Assembly (NCBI GenBank): GCA_949775045.1
Contig: OX459105.1
Coordinates: 14,344,727-14,408,726, forward strand
Direction of reading: 5' to 3'
Source: Metridium senile
Lineage: Eukaryota > Cnidaria > Anthozoa > Actiniaria > Metridiidae
Length of the DNA stretch: 64,000 bases
Within the stretch, counting starts at the first letter, position 1, and every line of letters starts with the position of its first letter. Below the pieces are notes generated by a model that saw only the letters and a program-made list of their open reading frames with translations, did no database searches and was not told the DNA's origin. Of the stretch, positions 1 through 14,500 are shown piece after piece. The position numbers and the translations under genes are program-made.

Positions 1-1310
1 TGGTTTCTTGGAAACAGCTGATTTTCAAACGACGGTATTTTTAGTTTTTACCGATTATTTCCAAATCCAACAGTCCGATCGTTATCAAAATTTTAGAATC
101 TTATAATCACTTATAAGGCTATAGTTCCTGTGAATTTGGTTGGAAAATCTGGGCTAGAAAAAAAGATATGAACATGGTTCAAAATTGAGGCCGAAATTTG
201 AAGCCTATAAAGTATTGAGCCTTAGAATAAATAAAATACATAGGATTGCCTTGAACTTTCGATATATTAATGCTCAATTATTTTTAATAAACATATCAAA
301 ATTTCAGTTTCATAGCTTTGAAATTAAATGAGTAATATTTTTTTAACTGAAAGTAGGTAGTGACGGCAAAAAGTGAACTTTCTTTAAAAATCACAATTTT
401 CTTGTTTTCTTCAAAACGGCTCCAGAGATTTCTTTTAGATTCCCCATACCAGTTGTCCGAGGCTTTATCTAAATATCAGTGAAATTTTTACGGCTTGTCC
501 TATTCTTACTTTGGAGAAAACATTTTTTGAATCTAGATGTATCTAAGCATCGCATATCGCTTCTGATAATTTATTCTATTACGAGCAACAACACTGAACT
601 CGGCCGTTCCACATCCTCGCGTTCGGAGGAATATTTGCATATTCACCTTTGACTAATCTGTGTCGTTATGCAAATATTTCTCCGAACGCGAGGATGTGGA
701 ACGGCCGAGTTGAGTGTTGTTGCTCGTAATAGAATAAATTATCAGAAGCGATATGCGATGCTTAGATACACCTAGATTCAAAAAATGTTTTCTCCAAAGT
801 TAGGATAGAACAAGCCGTACAAATTTCACTGATATTTAGATAAAGCCTTGGACTACTGGTATGTGGAATCTAAAAGAAATCTCTGGAGCCGTTTTGAAGA
901 AAACAGGAAAATTGTGATTTATAGAGAAAGTTCACATTTTGCCGTCTCTACCTACCTTCAGCTAAAAAAATATTACTCCTTTAATTTCAAAGCTATGAAA
1001 CTGAAATTTTGATATGTTTATTAAAAATAATTGAGCATTAATATATCGAAAGTTCAAGGCAATCCTATGTATACTATTTATTCTAAGGCTCAATACTTTA
1101 TATGCTTCAGATTTCGGCCTCAATTTTGAACCATGTTCATATCTTTTTTTCTAGCCCAGATTTTCCAACTACATTCACAGGAACTATAGCTTTATAAGTG
1201 ATTATAAGATTCTAAAATTTTGATAACGATCGGACTGTTGGATTTGGAAATAATCGGTAAAAATTAAAAATACCGTCGTTTGAAAATCCACTGTTTCTAA
1301 GAAACCACTA
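1..1310. repeat. 1.3-kb near-perfect palindrome (foldback element)
   Basis: Bases 1-640 are repeated in reverse complement at 668-1308, separated by a 27-base loop. The outer end reads tggtttctt at base 1 and aagaaacca at 1300-1308, so the element probably starts one or two bases before the window. The two arms differ at a modest number of positions, so it is a real duplicated inverted arm and not an assembly mirror. No ORF of note lies inside. It looks like a non-autonomous foldback transposon; the superfamily cannot be assigned without the left target-site duplication. Confidence 0.85.
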
Positions 1311-1756
1311 AGAAAATTTACAAATAATGTACATCGCTAAAAGGTAGAATAACCAAATTATATTATATCAAAATTTCAGTTAAATTGGCGCGATACTTTT
1401 GCGAAGCGAGCGAGTTAAAAAAATCAAGAAATCTGCTTTGCAAAAGTTTTGATCCACCTTAATACTTCCTTTTTGTTCTTCTGAATGCCTGCAATCTCGT
1501 TACTCCGTATTTTTTTTTTTTTTTTTTGAAGGGGCAAACTCACTGTCTACAATGCAACCAACATATATTTACAATAAAACTAAAAAAATCTAAATAATAT
1601 TATTTACAATAACAACTTATTAATATACTAGGTTAATTTTAAAAAACTTGCGCACATTGAAGGCTAACTGTGCACAGTACAAAGTCGTATAAAATTTATT
1701 TAATGACGTTACGTGCGAAATTCTTCTTGGACTGAGCCAGAACGAACTCCAGTTAA

Positions 1757-2053
1757 TACACCTATTTTAATAATCGTTGTCGCAATCAAAGCTACAATGC
1801 GCACTATGAAGCCTGCAAAGGATGTCGGTAATATGGACATAATTTGTGATTTATTGGGCGTTTTTATAAGAAATAATGTTTCATCATCTACCATTGCAAT
1901 AACTTGTTATGGTCATATAACACATACATGTACAACCGAACTATGCAATGAATAAATCGATACTGCAAGAGAAGAAACACCGACATCCTTTGCAGGCTTC
2001 AAAGTGTGGACTGTAGCTTCGGCTGCGACAACGATTTGTGAAATAGGTGTATA
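1757..2053. mobile_element. MITE family C, copy 1
   Basis: Terminal inverted repeats begin near tacacctatttt and end near aaataggtgtata. Both arms carry the paired blocks atcgttgtcgc and gcctgcaaaggatgtcgg. Related copies lie at 22745-23008 and 24117-24414. No coding capacity. Confidence 0.8.
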
Positions 2054-2085
2054 CAGTTCACCTTGGTGACGCCTACTGCTTGCTT

Positions 2086-2356
2086 ACTAGCGACGCAAAC
2101 GCAAGTGCAAACCCAAGCGCAAGCGCAAGAGATCTTAATTCGTCGTGAAAACCGTTTGACGCAGTGATAACGCAAGCGTAAGATATCAAAACATTTCCTT
2201 TTTTCTTGCGTTTGCGCTTGTACTTGCGCGTGGCACTAGTAAAATAGTTTTTTTTTGCGCTTGCGCTTATTCACGTCTCGTTTTCACTATGAAATTAACC
2301 CTTGTGTTTGTGCTTGCGTTTGCGCTTGCGTTGCGTCGCAGTGAAAACCGGGCTTT
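2086..2356. mobile_element. MITE family D, copy 1 (gcgacgcaaacgcaag type)
   Basis: Both ends are built from gcaagcgcaaacgcaag-like words in opposite orientation (tagcgacgcaaacgcaag at the left, cttgcgttgcgtcgc at the right). A related copy is at 20033-20306. The ends are internally repetitive, so boundaries are approximate. Confidence 0.65.
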
Positions 2357-2507
2357 AGAAGCATCTTTGTAGTCTACGTTGTATAATCATTTTAAAAATA
2401 TTCTCGGTTTATCTAAGAAACCACTAAAACATCATTTGATTTTAAGGTTATAACAATAACGCTTTATGTTATTACTATCTATTTATAATTATTAGTGCTT
2501 ATCACTT

Positions 2508-5500
2508 TCAGTTTTCTCTAGCTTTGATCTGTACAAAGTATAGTCTTGCGTCGGTGCTGTAAGTATTTCTTAGGTTATAGCAATTCCCTGGAAATAGATT
2601 ATCGTTACTATGGGAACCACAACAATCAACACCATCATCATAATAATTATTATCACCATCATCGTTACCATCATAATCATCCCCATATCTGCACTATCAT
2701 CATAATAATTATCACAGGGTTCGTGCTGATGTCAGTAAACAAAATCTAAGGAGTTGTCAAGGAGTTTTCAAGGACCAAAAAGTAATTTTTAAGCACTTTT
2801 TGCGACAACTTTGATATACGAAAGTTTACGAATTTACAAAAATGATGTACAATACTAGAATTTTTACTTAACTTTAATTTGCAATACTAGAATTTTTATC
2901 CTACTTTGGCTAAAATTAAGGAGTTTTTAAGGAGTTTTTGCTGATTTTCTAAAATTCAAGGGCTTTTCAAGTGCCCTTAAAAACGTAAATCAAATCTAAG
3001 GAGTTTTCAAGGAGTTTAAGGAGTAGCACGAACCCTGTTATCATCACCATCATCATCACCACCATCAGCATCATAATCATCAACATATCTGCACTATCAT
3101 CATAATAATTATCATCACCATCATCATCATCATAATCAGCATCATAATCATCAACATATCTGCACTATCATCATAATAATTATCATCACCATTATAAACC
3201 ACTGTCGACACCCGCCGCTTATACAGTCATTTGAAAAAAACATTGTCGCTGACCGGCTCCGCGACTACGCGACTAGTCCAAGCGGGAGTATGGGTAAAAA
3301 TCACTGAAGCAATAAATTTTTAGTACGCGCTAAAGAATATGCTGAAATATAGCGAGTACATGAATGAATGTGTGCCTTCGCGTTCTGTGCAAAAAAATAA
3401 ACCGTTGTATAGAGCGTGGAGTTATCGACAAGTAAATAGCTACTTCTTCAGTTTTCATGCAGAGGATTTGTGTCATCCAAATAAATCGCCAGCGTAAATC
3501 TAACAGAAACAAGGCACTGAGAGCTCAAGATGTTGATAATATATGCAGCTAACTGCTTCAGTGATTTCTACCCATACTCCTTTTAGGTCTAGTCGCGTAG
3601 TCGCGAAGCCGGTCGGCGACGTTTTTTCAAATGACTGTATATCATTCGATTCCAACAGCATATTGCTACAAATGACGCACTACAAAAAGACTGACCTTCT
3701 GGCACAAAGAACGTTGATCCTGCCTTTAACAGAGTTGTAGTTTCGTGAATTGTCACGTCTAGTTGTCCTGTAAGTACATGGAATGTCTGCAACAGATAGG
3801 CAATCAAGTTACGATATTTTAACAGGGTTCGTACAGAATCCTCAGAGAAAATTTCCAAAACTTTTCCAAAACTTTTTCAAAGCCTATTACTCAAAATTCC
3901 AAAACCACACAAGCGAAAAGTGCCAACGGGCATTGATTGCGGCAGGAACTGAAAAAATCATCAGCCGTTTTTTAATTACAACGAAAACAGTTCTTTGCAA
4001 GGTAGGAGCTGGGCAACCGACAAAAAAAATTAACTTTTCCATAGCCCAGCAGGTGAAAAAGGAATTTTCCAAAACTTTCCAGGTCCTGGAAAATGCATTA
4101 CCAATTTCCAAAACTTTCCAAGACTTTCCAAAACCCTTACGAACCCTGGATATATTGTACAATGTACAAGGTTGGATGGATCAATGAACGGACAGACGGG
4201 AAGGAATAATGAATAGATGGATAGATAAATGAATAAATGAATAAATGGATAAATGAAAAAATGAATGAATGAATAAATGAATAAATGAATAAATGGATAA
4301 ATGAAAAAATGAATGAATGAATAAATGAATAAATGAATAAATGGATAAATGAAAAAATGAATAAATGAATAAATGGATAAATGAAAAAATGAATAAATGA
4401 ATAAATGAATAAATGAATAAATGGATAAATGAATAAATGAATAAATGGATAAATGAAAAAATGGATGAATGAATAAATGGATAAATGAAAAAATGGATGA
4501 ATGAAAAAATGGATAAATGAAAAAATGAATAAATGAATAAATGAATAAATGAATAAATGGATAAATGAATAAATGGATAAATGAATAAATGAATAAATGA
4601 ATAAATGGATAAATGAAAAAATGGATGAATGAATAAATGGATAAATGAAAAAATGGATGAATGAAAAAATGGATAAATGAAAAAATGGATAAATGAATAA
4701 ATGGATGAATGAAAAAATGAATGAATGAATAAATGGATAAATGAAAAAATGGATGAATGAAAAAATGGATGAATGAATAAATGGATAAATGAATAAATGG
4801 ATGAATGAAAAAATGGATGAATGAATAAATGGATAAATGAATAAATGGATGAATGAAAAAATGAATGAATGAATAAATGGATAAATGAAAAAATGGATGA
4901 ATGAAAAAATGAATGAATGAATAAATGGATAAATGAAAAAATGGATGAATGAAAAAATGGATGAATGAATAAATGGATAAATGAATAAATGGATGAATGA
5001 AAAAATGGATGAATGAAAAAATGGATGAATGAATAAATGGATAAATAAAAAAATGGATGAATGAAAAAATGGATGAATGAATAAATGGATAAATGGATAA
5101 ATGAATAAATGGATAAATGAAAAAATGGATGAATGAATAAATGGATAAATGAAAAAATGGATAAATGAAAAAATGGATGAATGAATAAATGGATAAATGA
5201 AAAAATGGATGAATGAAAAAATGGATAAATGAAAAAATGGATAAATGAATAAATGGATAAATGAATTAATGGATATATGAAAAAATGGATGAATGAATAA
5301 ATGGATGAATAAAAAATGAATGGATAAAAAAATCATGGTTCGTACTTATGCCAGTAAACAAAATCTAAGAAGTTTTCAAGGACCAAAAAGTAATTTTAAG
5401 CACTTTTTGCGACAACTTTGATACATGAAAATTTACGAATTTATGAAAATGATGCACAATACTAGAATTTTTACTTAACTCTAGAATTTTTACCCTACTT

Positions 5501-8500
5501 TAGCTAGAATAAAGGAGTTTTTAAGGAGTTTTGGGGGATTTTCTAAAATTCAAGAGCTTTTCAAGTGCCCTTAAAAACGTAATGAAATCTAAGGAGTTTT
5601 CAAGGAGTTTAAGGAGTAGCACGAACCCTGATAAATAAATAAATGGATAAACGAATGTATTGACTATTATAAAATATTTGATTTAAATCGCACGCTCTGA
5701 TTGGCTTAGAAGCGTTCTCTATAACTCAACAGTGCACGGAGCGTCGATTTGTTTGATTTTAACTACTGAATATGTTATAAAAGAAATAGAAAACTCAGCA
5801 GCAGTGCTCTTTCGAGTTAAAGAGCACTTGGGAATTTTAAGAAGACTCCAGAAGCGCTGAGAAGCACTCCGCTACGCGTCGTGCTTCTCCTAACGCTTCT
5901 CTCGTCTTCTTAAAATTCCCGCGTGCTCTATAACTCAACAGAGCACGCTGCCTCGTTTTCTATTTCTTCAATAGATGAACGAATGAACACATGGACACAT
6001 AAACGAAAGGAACTGAGATAGTAAGACAAGTACAGTGATCAAATGAATGTGTATTTCACTACAGTCACGCAGTGCGTTTTATCACGATGACGTCACAACA
6101 TAATTAGACAAGTACAGTAATTAAATGAATGTGTATTTCACTACAGTCACGCAGCGCGTTATGTCACGATGACGTCACAACATACCATAGTGTCCCGTCG
6201 CACGTGCTGTTTTCCTTTCTCTGCCCCAGGCCTAAGGATGAGCTGGCCTATCCCAAATAGATCATGGGATGTGTATTTGTCTATTAGGATTGGATCGCGT
6301 TGACTTCCAATCTCTTGGGAGAAGTTGACGAATTGAAGCATTTCGGGTGTATGTATAACGTCTGATGGGTAATGATGACAAGATATTATTGACTAGCATT
6401 ATAAGTTTCAAAATTCTTGTTATGATCATCATCATCAGCAGCAGCAGTATCACCATTACCGACATCATCATAACATCACCGGCATAATTTCCATCACCTT
6501 TATCGTTACATGTATCACATCGTCTTAATCAATATCTTCATCATATCATCAACATCATTTCCATCATCATCATTATCTTTATCAGCATCATCACCTTTAT
6601 CATCATCATATCATCACCGGCATAATTTCCATCTTTACATCACATTGTCATAAAAACTCTTCATCATATCATCAACTTCATTTCCATCTTTATCTTTATC
6701 AGCATCATATCATCACGGGCATAATTTCCATCATCTTTATCGTTACATCACATCGTCATAAAAATTCTTCATCATTTTATCATCATCATCATCATATCAT
6801 CACCGGTATCATTTCCATCCCCTTTATTATCATTATCATAAGCATTTTTTATCATATCATCATAGTTTCCATCACCATTATCATAATCGGTTTCCATCAT
6901 CATCATATCATATCATCATCATCACCCTTATCATCACAATCATCATCATATCATCATCATCATCACCTTTATCATCAGAATCGTTACATATCATCATTAC
7001 TATCGATATCATCATCATATCGTCTTCATCATCGTCACCACTAGAACTACTAATGCTATCATCATCATCATCATCATCATCATTATCTTCACCAGAATCA
7101 TCACCTTTATCATCACAATCATCTATCGATACTATCGATATCATAATACTAATCATTATTATCACCGTCACCACTAGAACTACTAATGCTATCATCATCA
7201 TCATCATCATCATTATCTTCACCAGAATCATCACCTTTATCATCACAATCATCTATCGATACTATCGATATCATAATACTAATCATTATTATCACCGTCA
7301 CCACTAGAACTACTAATGCTATCATCATCATCATCATCATCATTATCTTCATCAGAATCATCATCTTTATCATCACAATCATCATTTCTATCGATATCAT
7401 AATAATAATCATTATTATCACCGTCACCACTAGAACTACTAATGCTATCATCATCGTCATCATCATCATTATCTTCATCAGAATCATCACCTTTATCATC
7501 ACAATCATCATCATATCATCATTACTATCGATATCATAATAATCATCATTATTATCACCGTCACCACTAGAACTAATAATGTTATCTAGTATCATCATCA
7601 TCATTATATCCATTGCCATCTTTCTAACCTAGTTGGACCTCCTGCCCGTCGTACGGGTTCACTACTGTCACTGGTTCGCATGATGTTTCCTCCATGTCTT
7701 CTGGCAAGTCCTGTTAATGAAGAGAATCAAACAAGAAATTCAGCAAAAAAAAAACACTAAAAAAACTGTCAGTTCTCACCCATTCTTGGTATCATCGTTA
7801 TCATATTTTGCACTTTTGCACCGTTTCTCGGTGTTTTAATATCGGATGAAACACTCTTTCCCGTTTTCGATCTTTTACTTATTAACAACAGCAACAATAA
7901 AACCCAGGGTTGTAGACTTACATTGGATGTTTGAGGTTCGTCTTCACCATAACCATCGTAAGCAGCTTTCGTTGGGGCATTTGCTACAAAATTGTAAAAA
8001 GAAAATTAACTATACGCATGAAGAAAAAAAAAAAAAAAGGAAAAAAAGAAAGAAAAAGAAATTGTTGAAGTAGGGCTTGTTAGTGTGTCGCATACTACTA
8101 CTGGCTAAGGAGATTCGACAAAGCTTCCCCATATTTATTTCTATTTATTTATGTGTGATTGATATCATATACACCTCAATTGCAAGAACGTTACAGTGCG
8201 AATCACAAAACCGTGGGCACCCAGAAATATTTTAGAAATCGTTTTTTGTTCGTTGAACAACTCAGAAACAACTATATCACCGCAAGAAGTTTGACTGATG
8301 TGTAGTATGATAAACGTTTTGTAGTTAGAGTTGTTTGTGAGTTGTTCAACGAACAATAAACGATTTCTTAAATATTTCTAGGTGCCCACGGTTTTGTGAT
8401 TCGCTCTGTAATTGTATTGACTTTTGTAATTTAGTGGGAAAGGAATTACTTAAAAGACAAACAAAAATCACAAATGCTGAACTCTTTACTTTTCAGTTGT

Positions 8501-11500
8501 TCCTTTCTTACTAAATTACTAATGTTATTTTTTCATTCAACAACATTCTTGCCATTAGGTGTAGATAAACAATGTGAGATAGGAGTTAACATAACAAATA
8601 TAACCCGTGCATTACCTCGTTTCTTGCTCGTTTTCTTTTTCTTTCTTGTCTGTTGTTTGGGTGTTGGGACATGTTCAATACCACCAATGTGCCAACCTTA
8701 ACAAGTGAAGAAAACATTGTATAGTTTCTACACTGTTTTTGCAAAGTTAAAATACATAAAAAGAAAAACATAAAAATTGGAATAGATAAATGGATGATTA
8801 AATGGATATATAAAGGAATGGATGAATGTATCGACAGATGAACGAAAGAATGGATCGATGGATGAATGAATGAATGAACGAATGAAGGAAGGAATGGTTA
8901 GTTAGATGAATGAATGAATGAATGAATGGATGGATGAGTTAATGAACGAGTGGATGGATGAATAATAGATGGATAGTTGAATGAATGGATGAAGTAATGA
9001 TTGAATGAATGGACGATTGAACGAGCGAAAGAATAAAATAAATAGAAGAATCCCTACCTGACTGTCTTCTCTCATATTTAATCCTCTCGTTCTTCCAGTA
9101 CTGTAAAGGAGGTACCTTGGTTCTTTTACTTCGTCTAATCACATCGTCTTCCTCCTCAGCTACCTGCCGTTTCTTCGCGCTACTGATCGTCACCTCTTGA
9201 GACACGTTAAACAAACCACTATCGTTAGACATCCTTGAAGTTGAAGCAATGGACGAGATAGTCGACGACGGTGAGCTCACAAGACTTCCAGGTACAAAGG
9301 TGTGGTCCCCAGGGGTGTAATGAACCGAATTGGCAACAAAAGACATTTTAGGGTAGCCTCCAGGGGAGTCCTCAGGCGTCGTGAAGTCATCGGGTGCCAT
9401 TCGGAAAGACGGCGTTGGCGCAAAGCTGACCGAAGATCTACGTCGGTTAGTAGTGATAGAGGCAGGGACATTGCTGTCGTCTTCTTCAGAGCTCGTTGTC
9501 TGCTTTTTCTTTGATGAAATACTTACTCTTCGTTGCTTGGCATTGGTGCTTCCAGATCCTGGTAAACGTGACTTTAAGATGGACTTGATAATCGTCGAGC
9601 CGTTTGGATGTAAAAAAGGATTTTTGCTTCCGATGGGTGTGCTGCTCTGAGACTCATCGACATTAGGTCTCTTCCTCGACTTCTCGTTAACGGTATTCGA
9701 TGTTCGAGATTTATTCGATGTAGTCACGGAATTGTCATTGTCGACAGTCGATTTTGAAATAGAATTCTCATCATCGCTTTTGCTTCTATTTGACCGGGAC
9801 TTGTCGTTACCCCTTTTTGTTTGCTTTCGGGATTTGATAGTACTTTTGCTTTTGTCCTGCGTTTTCCTTTCTCTAGTCCTCTTCGATGTATCTTTATTTG
9901 TCTGTCCGTCTTCATCTGAAATAGCGTTCAATTCTTCTTCACTTGAGTGGATACTAGAGCCCTGGAGGGACGCCTTCTTCCTGCTACGAGTACCCCTGAT
10001 AAGACCTTTAGGGACCACTCTAGTGTGCTTTCGTTGTTTTGTTTTTGTCTTTTTCTTACTATTGGATTCAGATGGGGACTTCCTTGTACTTGAATCTGAC
10101 GAGGTACGATTCTGAGAGGCATCAGCTTCATAGTTTCCATTGCTTATGGATATAGGGTCATCCTGGCTCTCATCCTGACCCCCTTCATCATGGGCGTGGT
10201 CATCAAGGGGAACCATTTCATCAACCTCTTGTTGTGATGTCTCAATAAGTGACTGAGAGGCTTTCTTGGGTCTTCCTCTAGATTTCCTTGCATTTTGCTG
10301 ATTGTTTTTGATGTTGTTTTCTGAAGATGAGGTGTGTCGCTTGCTCTTTCTCTGCGCTTTGCTGTCTTCCTCACTATGTTCTGGATCTGAAGCGTTTCGC
10401 TTGCTGTTTTTAATTTGCTTCTCTTCATTGTCTGCCTTTTCTAATTTGTCTTGCTGTGCAGAGCTAGTTTTACGCTTGGTCTTTCTTGGACCTTCCGCTT
10501 GTTCACTGTTTGCGTTTTCTTCATCGTCTTCTTGGGAAGATGCAATTTTCCGCTTGCTCCGTCTTCTCTGTTCCTTTTCTTCGTTGTTGGCTTCCTTGTT
10601 CTCTGTTTTCTTAGCATTCTTTGTTTTGGCTGTCGTGTCTAGATTATTAGTCTTGTGTTCCTCTCCATCAGAAGACAAGCTTTCTTGTTTGTTATTTTGT
10701 TTTGATCTTGTTGTTTTGTTCGCAGTTGAATCATGGCGTGTTTTTGTGTTGTTATTTGTCAGCTCATCATCACTTTCATCATCGCCATCATGATCACCAT
10801 TGTCAATGGCTATGTCATCATTGCTCATGTTGTCATCATCAGAATCATTAACATCATCGTTATCATCCACGGCGACAACAGCATTATCATCAACATCGTC
10901 ATTTATCGGCATATCATCATCAGCAACAGAAGCAGTGTCATTCTCATCATCATCATCAACAGTAATTTCATCAGAATCATCTGCAACATTATCCTTATCA
11001 TCCCCTTTCTCATCACTATCAGCACCATCAGCAGCATCCTTAGTATCGACTTCATTATCAATATCATCACTATCGCTGTCATCATCATCATCATCGCCAT
11101 CATCACCATCGCTGTCATCATCATCATCACCACCATCATCATTGTTATCATCATCATCATCATTAACGGTCTCTCTTCTACTACTTCTTGTTGCACTCTT
11201 GCTGACATCACCAGACATCTTAGAAGCATCTTTATCATCATCATCGCTGTCATCATCATCATCGCCACCATCATCATTGTCATCATCATCATTGTCATCA
11301 TTAACGGTCTCTCTTCTACTACTTCTTGTTGCACTCTTGTTGACATCACCAGACATCTTAGAAGCATCTTTATCTTCATCATCTTCCTCTGTTTCTGTAG
11401 TGTCTTCGTCAGCTTTAGTAGACTTACGAGAAGACTTTCTTCCCTTTGTACTGTTAAGCGTAGTGTTGGTTGTTGTATTAATAGTGGTACTGTTTTCATC

Positions 11501-14500
11501 ACTACTAGATCGTGCACCATGGCAATCTATATCTTCATCATCTTCCACTATTGCTGTAGTGTCTTCGTCAGCTTTAGTAGACTTATGAGAAGACTTTCTT
11601 CCTTTTGTACTGTTAAGCGTAGTGTTGGTTGTTGTATTAATAGTGGTACTGTTCTCCTCACTACTAGATCGTGCACCATGGCAATCTTTATCTTCATCAT
11701 CTTCCACTATTTCTGCAGTGTCTTTGTCAGCTTTAGTAGACTTACGAGAAGACTTTCTTCCCTTTGTAGTTTTCAGCGTAGTGTTGGTTGTTGTATTAAT
11801 AGTGGTACTGTTCTCCTCACCACTAGATCGTGCACCATGGCAATCTTTATCTTCATCATCTTCCACTACTTCTGTAGTGTCTTTGTCAGCTTTAGTAGAC
11901 TTACGAGAAGACTTTCTTCCCTTTGTAGTTTTCAGCGTAGTGTTGGTTGTTTTATTAATAGCGGTACTGTTCTCATCACCACTAGATCGTGCACCATGGC
12001 AATCTTTATCTTCATTCTCTTCCTCTGTTTGTGTAGTGTCTTCATCAGCTTTAGTAGACTTACGACCTCTAGTTGACCTTCTACCCTTCGTACTGTTAAG
12101 TGTAGTGTTGGTTGTTGCATTAATAGTGGTGTTTGTACCGGTTTCTCCAGCAGTAGATCTTGTCGTTCTTCTTGATGCTGAACTGCGTTCAAGTCTAGAA
12201 CTGTCCATCGAATCTTCTTGGTTATTAGTGTCCTGGCCTATCGCTTCATTCGTACTTCTGCTTAACTCTCTGCATGTAGAAGCATCTTTCTTACTTGTGT
12301 TAACCTGTACGTCTGAAGACATTTCATCTGCTCCTCGAGCTGATTTACTAGTTTTCTTGGAAGAGGATACAGTAGTTTCGTCAAAAGCATCCACAATAGA
12401 GTGGCTGACCTCTTGTGCACTGTTCATCGATGTGTCGCTGTCCACTGCCTGAGAAAAACGAATGGATTTTCGCAGGACTTTCTTTGAAGCAACGGCTGAG
12501 TTGTCGGCGTTCTTGTTTGAGGACCGGCTCTCGTCTTGAATGGTTGAACTGTTTGACTGGGATTTAAGAATTGACTTTCTAGTTGCTCTGGTTTTTGGAA
12601 TATTTTGGCTCGTATCATCTAAAGCGATTGATTGCTCCACCATCGCTTCCCCCGTCTTCCCTCGAGTAGACTTCCTCGTTGCTTTTCCTTTGGGAGCCTT
12701 AAACTCTTCATCTTTTTGGTCACCTTCTGGAACATGTTGTTCAACAATACCGTTGGCAACCTGTGAGGTACTCTGCTTGGTTGATCGTCTTGTGGGACGT
12801 CTATTCATGGAGAAACCGACTTCAGGCGACATTTCTTTATGCTTTGTTCCTTCAAGCACAGCGCTCTCGTCCATCTCGAAGCTTACACCAGTGACATCAA
12901 CAAACTCACTGAGACGAGATGCGCCTTTGGTCCTGTTACCAAGTGTTAAGAATGTACTGTCATTTTCGATGTCGATAAAGGAATCATCATCATCATTATG
13001 ATCATTGCCACGTTTGTTTGCTTTCTTATTTGACTTGGATGATTGCCGGCTTTTTGACTTGTTGATTGTAACAACAGAGTCATCAGCATCATCATCATCG
13101 TTGTGTTGGTTTGCTTTCTTCTTGGACTTTGATGATTGACGGCTTTTTGACTTGTTGATTGTAACAACAGAGTCATCAGCATCATCATCATCTTGTCGGT
13201 TTGATTTCTTCAGGTTTTTGGATTTATCCAATGTGGCATTAGAGTAATTTTCGATGTCTATCTCGTCATCGCTGTTTATCCCTGTGATGTCGACGTCTTC
13301 TTCTGACTGACCTTTAGATTTACTCCTGAATACAATAAGTTTAGGATAACATTAGCACACCAATCGGCGATAATACGATCAAGAGAAACGTACTTCCTTA
13401 AGGCCGATTTACACGGCACGATTGTCGTGTGCGAATTGTAGTATACGACTCAAATGAGCTCAAATTCGTGCCCCTACGACTTGCCTACGACCGACGCACG
13501 CGACCTACAACTTGTAGTAGGATTTTGAGCCAAGGATCAAAACCCTACGACTTGTCGGTGGAAATGACAGCTATACGTGTGTAGGAATAATCATAATATT
13601 GATCATGATTGATTGATGATGATAATAATCTTAATAATTATTAATGGTATTGGTGATAATGGCTATGTGGATAACAACTTTAATTAAAAACCTGATAGGA
13701 AAAATCACACATGATTATGAATAAAGATGCATGATGATGATGATAACGAAGATGATGATAATCATGATGATGATCACGAAGATGATGACAAAATAATAGC
13801 AATGAGGAACTATACAATGATGAAATGAAAATGATTATGATATGCTAATAATAATAATAATAATAATAATCATCATCATCATCATCATCATAATCATCAT
13901 CATCATCATCATCATGCCATCTAACCGTGTAGTATCGACCACATCTACTGGACTACCAATAGTTTCTTCACCAGAAGGAAACAGTCTTTTCTTAGATCCA
14001 TAAAACTTGGCTTCTGACTTGTCCATATTTACGTCTGTGTTCTTGACTGCAGTACCAGTAAGGTTGGGTGAGTCATCAGGAGGCTTTTCAACAGGAGTTA
14101 CCACTTCTTCTGCGCTTGGCTGGGCTTCCTCTGGCTGCTTGTTAGTGGTTTCTGCTTCTGCTTCTACCTCTGTCTGTTCTTCAATTTGGGATTCGTCTAT
14201 GGTGTTTTCTTCTGAAGTGAAAGTTTTACCAAAATGTCAGGTAGACTATAGTCAATCTATAGGTGAACGTATTGTTTAAAGTGTTGGTATTGTGATGCTA
14301 ATTTGACAACTAGTTTAACAATAGATTTTTTAATTTTTTTTGTTCTAATCACATTATTTGGTTGGTTGGCAAAACCAAAACAAAATACGTCACTGTACGC
14401 CCACCTATACTGAAACACACTAACAGACAGATTAACAGACAAGCAATGAGATAGACAACTTAGACAAATAGGCAAGCAAACATAGATAGATAGTCAAACA

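Noticed and set aside
4137..5336. 399-codon open frame on the minus strand rich in Phe-Ile-His-Pro
   Set aside because: It is the translation of a tetranucleotide-phased minisatellite; no codon bias, start or splice context, and it lies in a CENP-C intron.
6908..7619. Asp/Met- and Ile/Ser-rich frames on both strands
   Set aside because: Translations of the atc microsatellite.
8939..9057. C-terminal tail of the big CENP-C open frame beyond 9058
   Set aside because: A donor (cag/gtaggg) at 9058 joins in phase to exon 9, which continues the conserved protein; the tail is simple-repeat intron.
10733..12452. Long plus-strand open frames (Ile-rich, Ser/Leu-rich) opposite CENP-C exon 8
   Set aside because: Shadows of the repetitive CENP-C coding strand; low-complexity composition and no domain.
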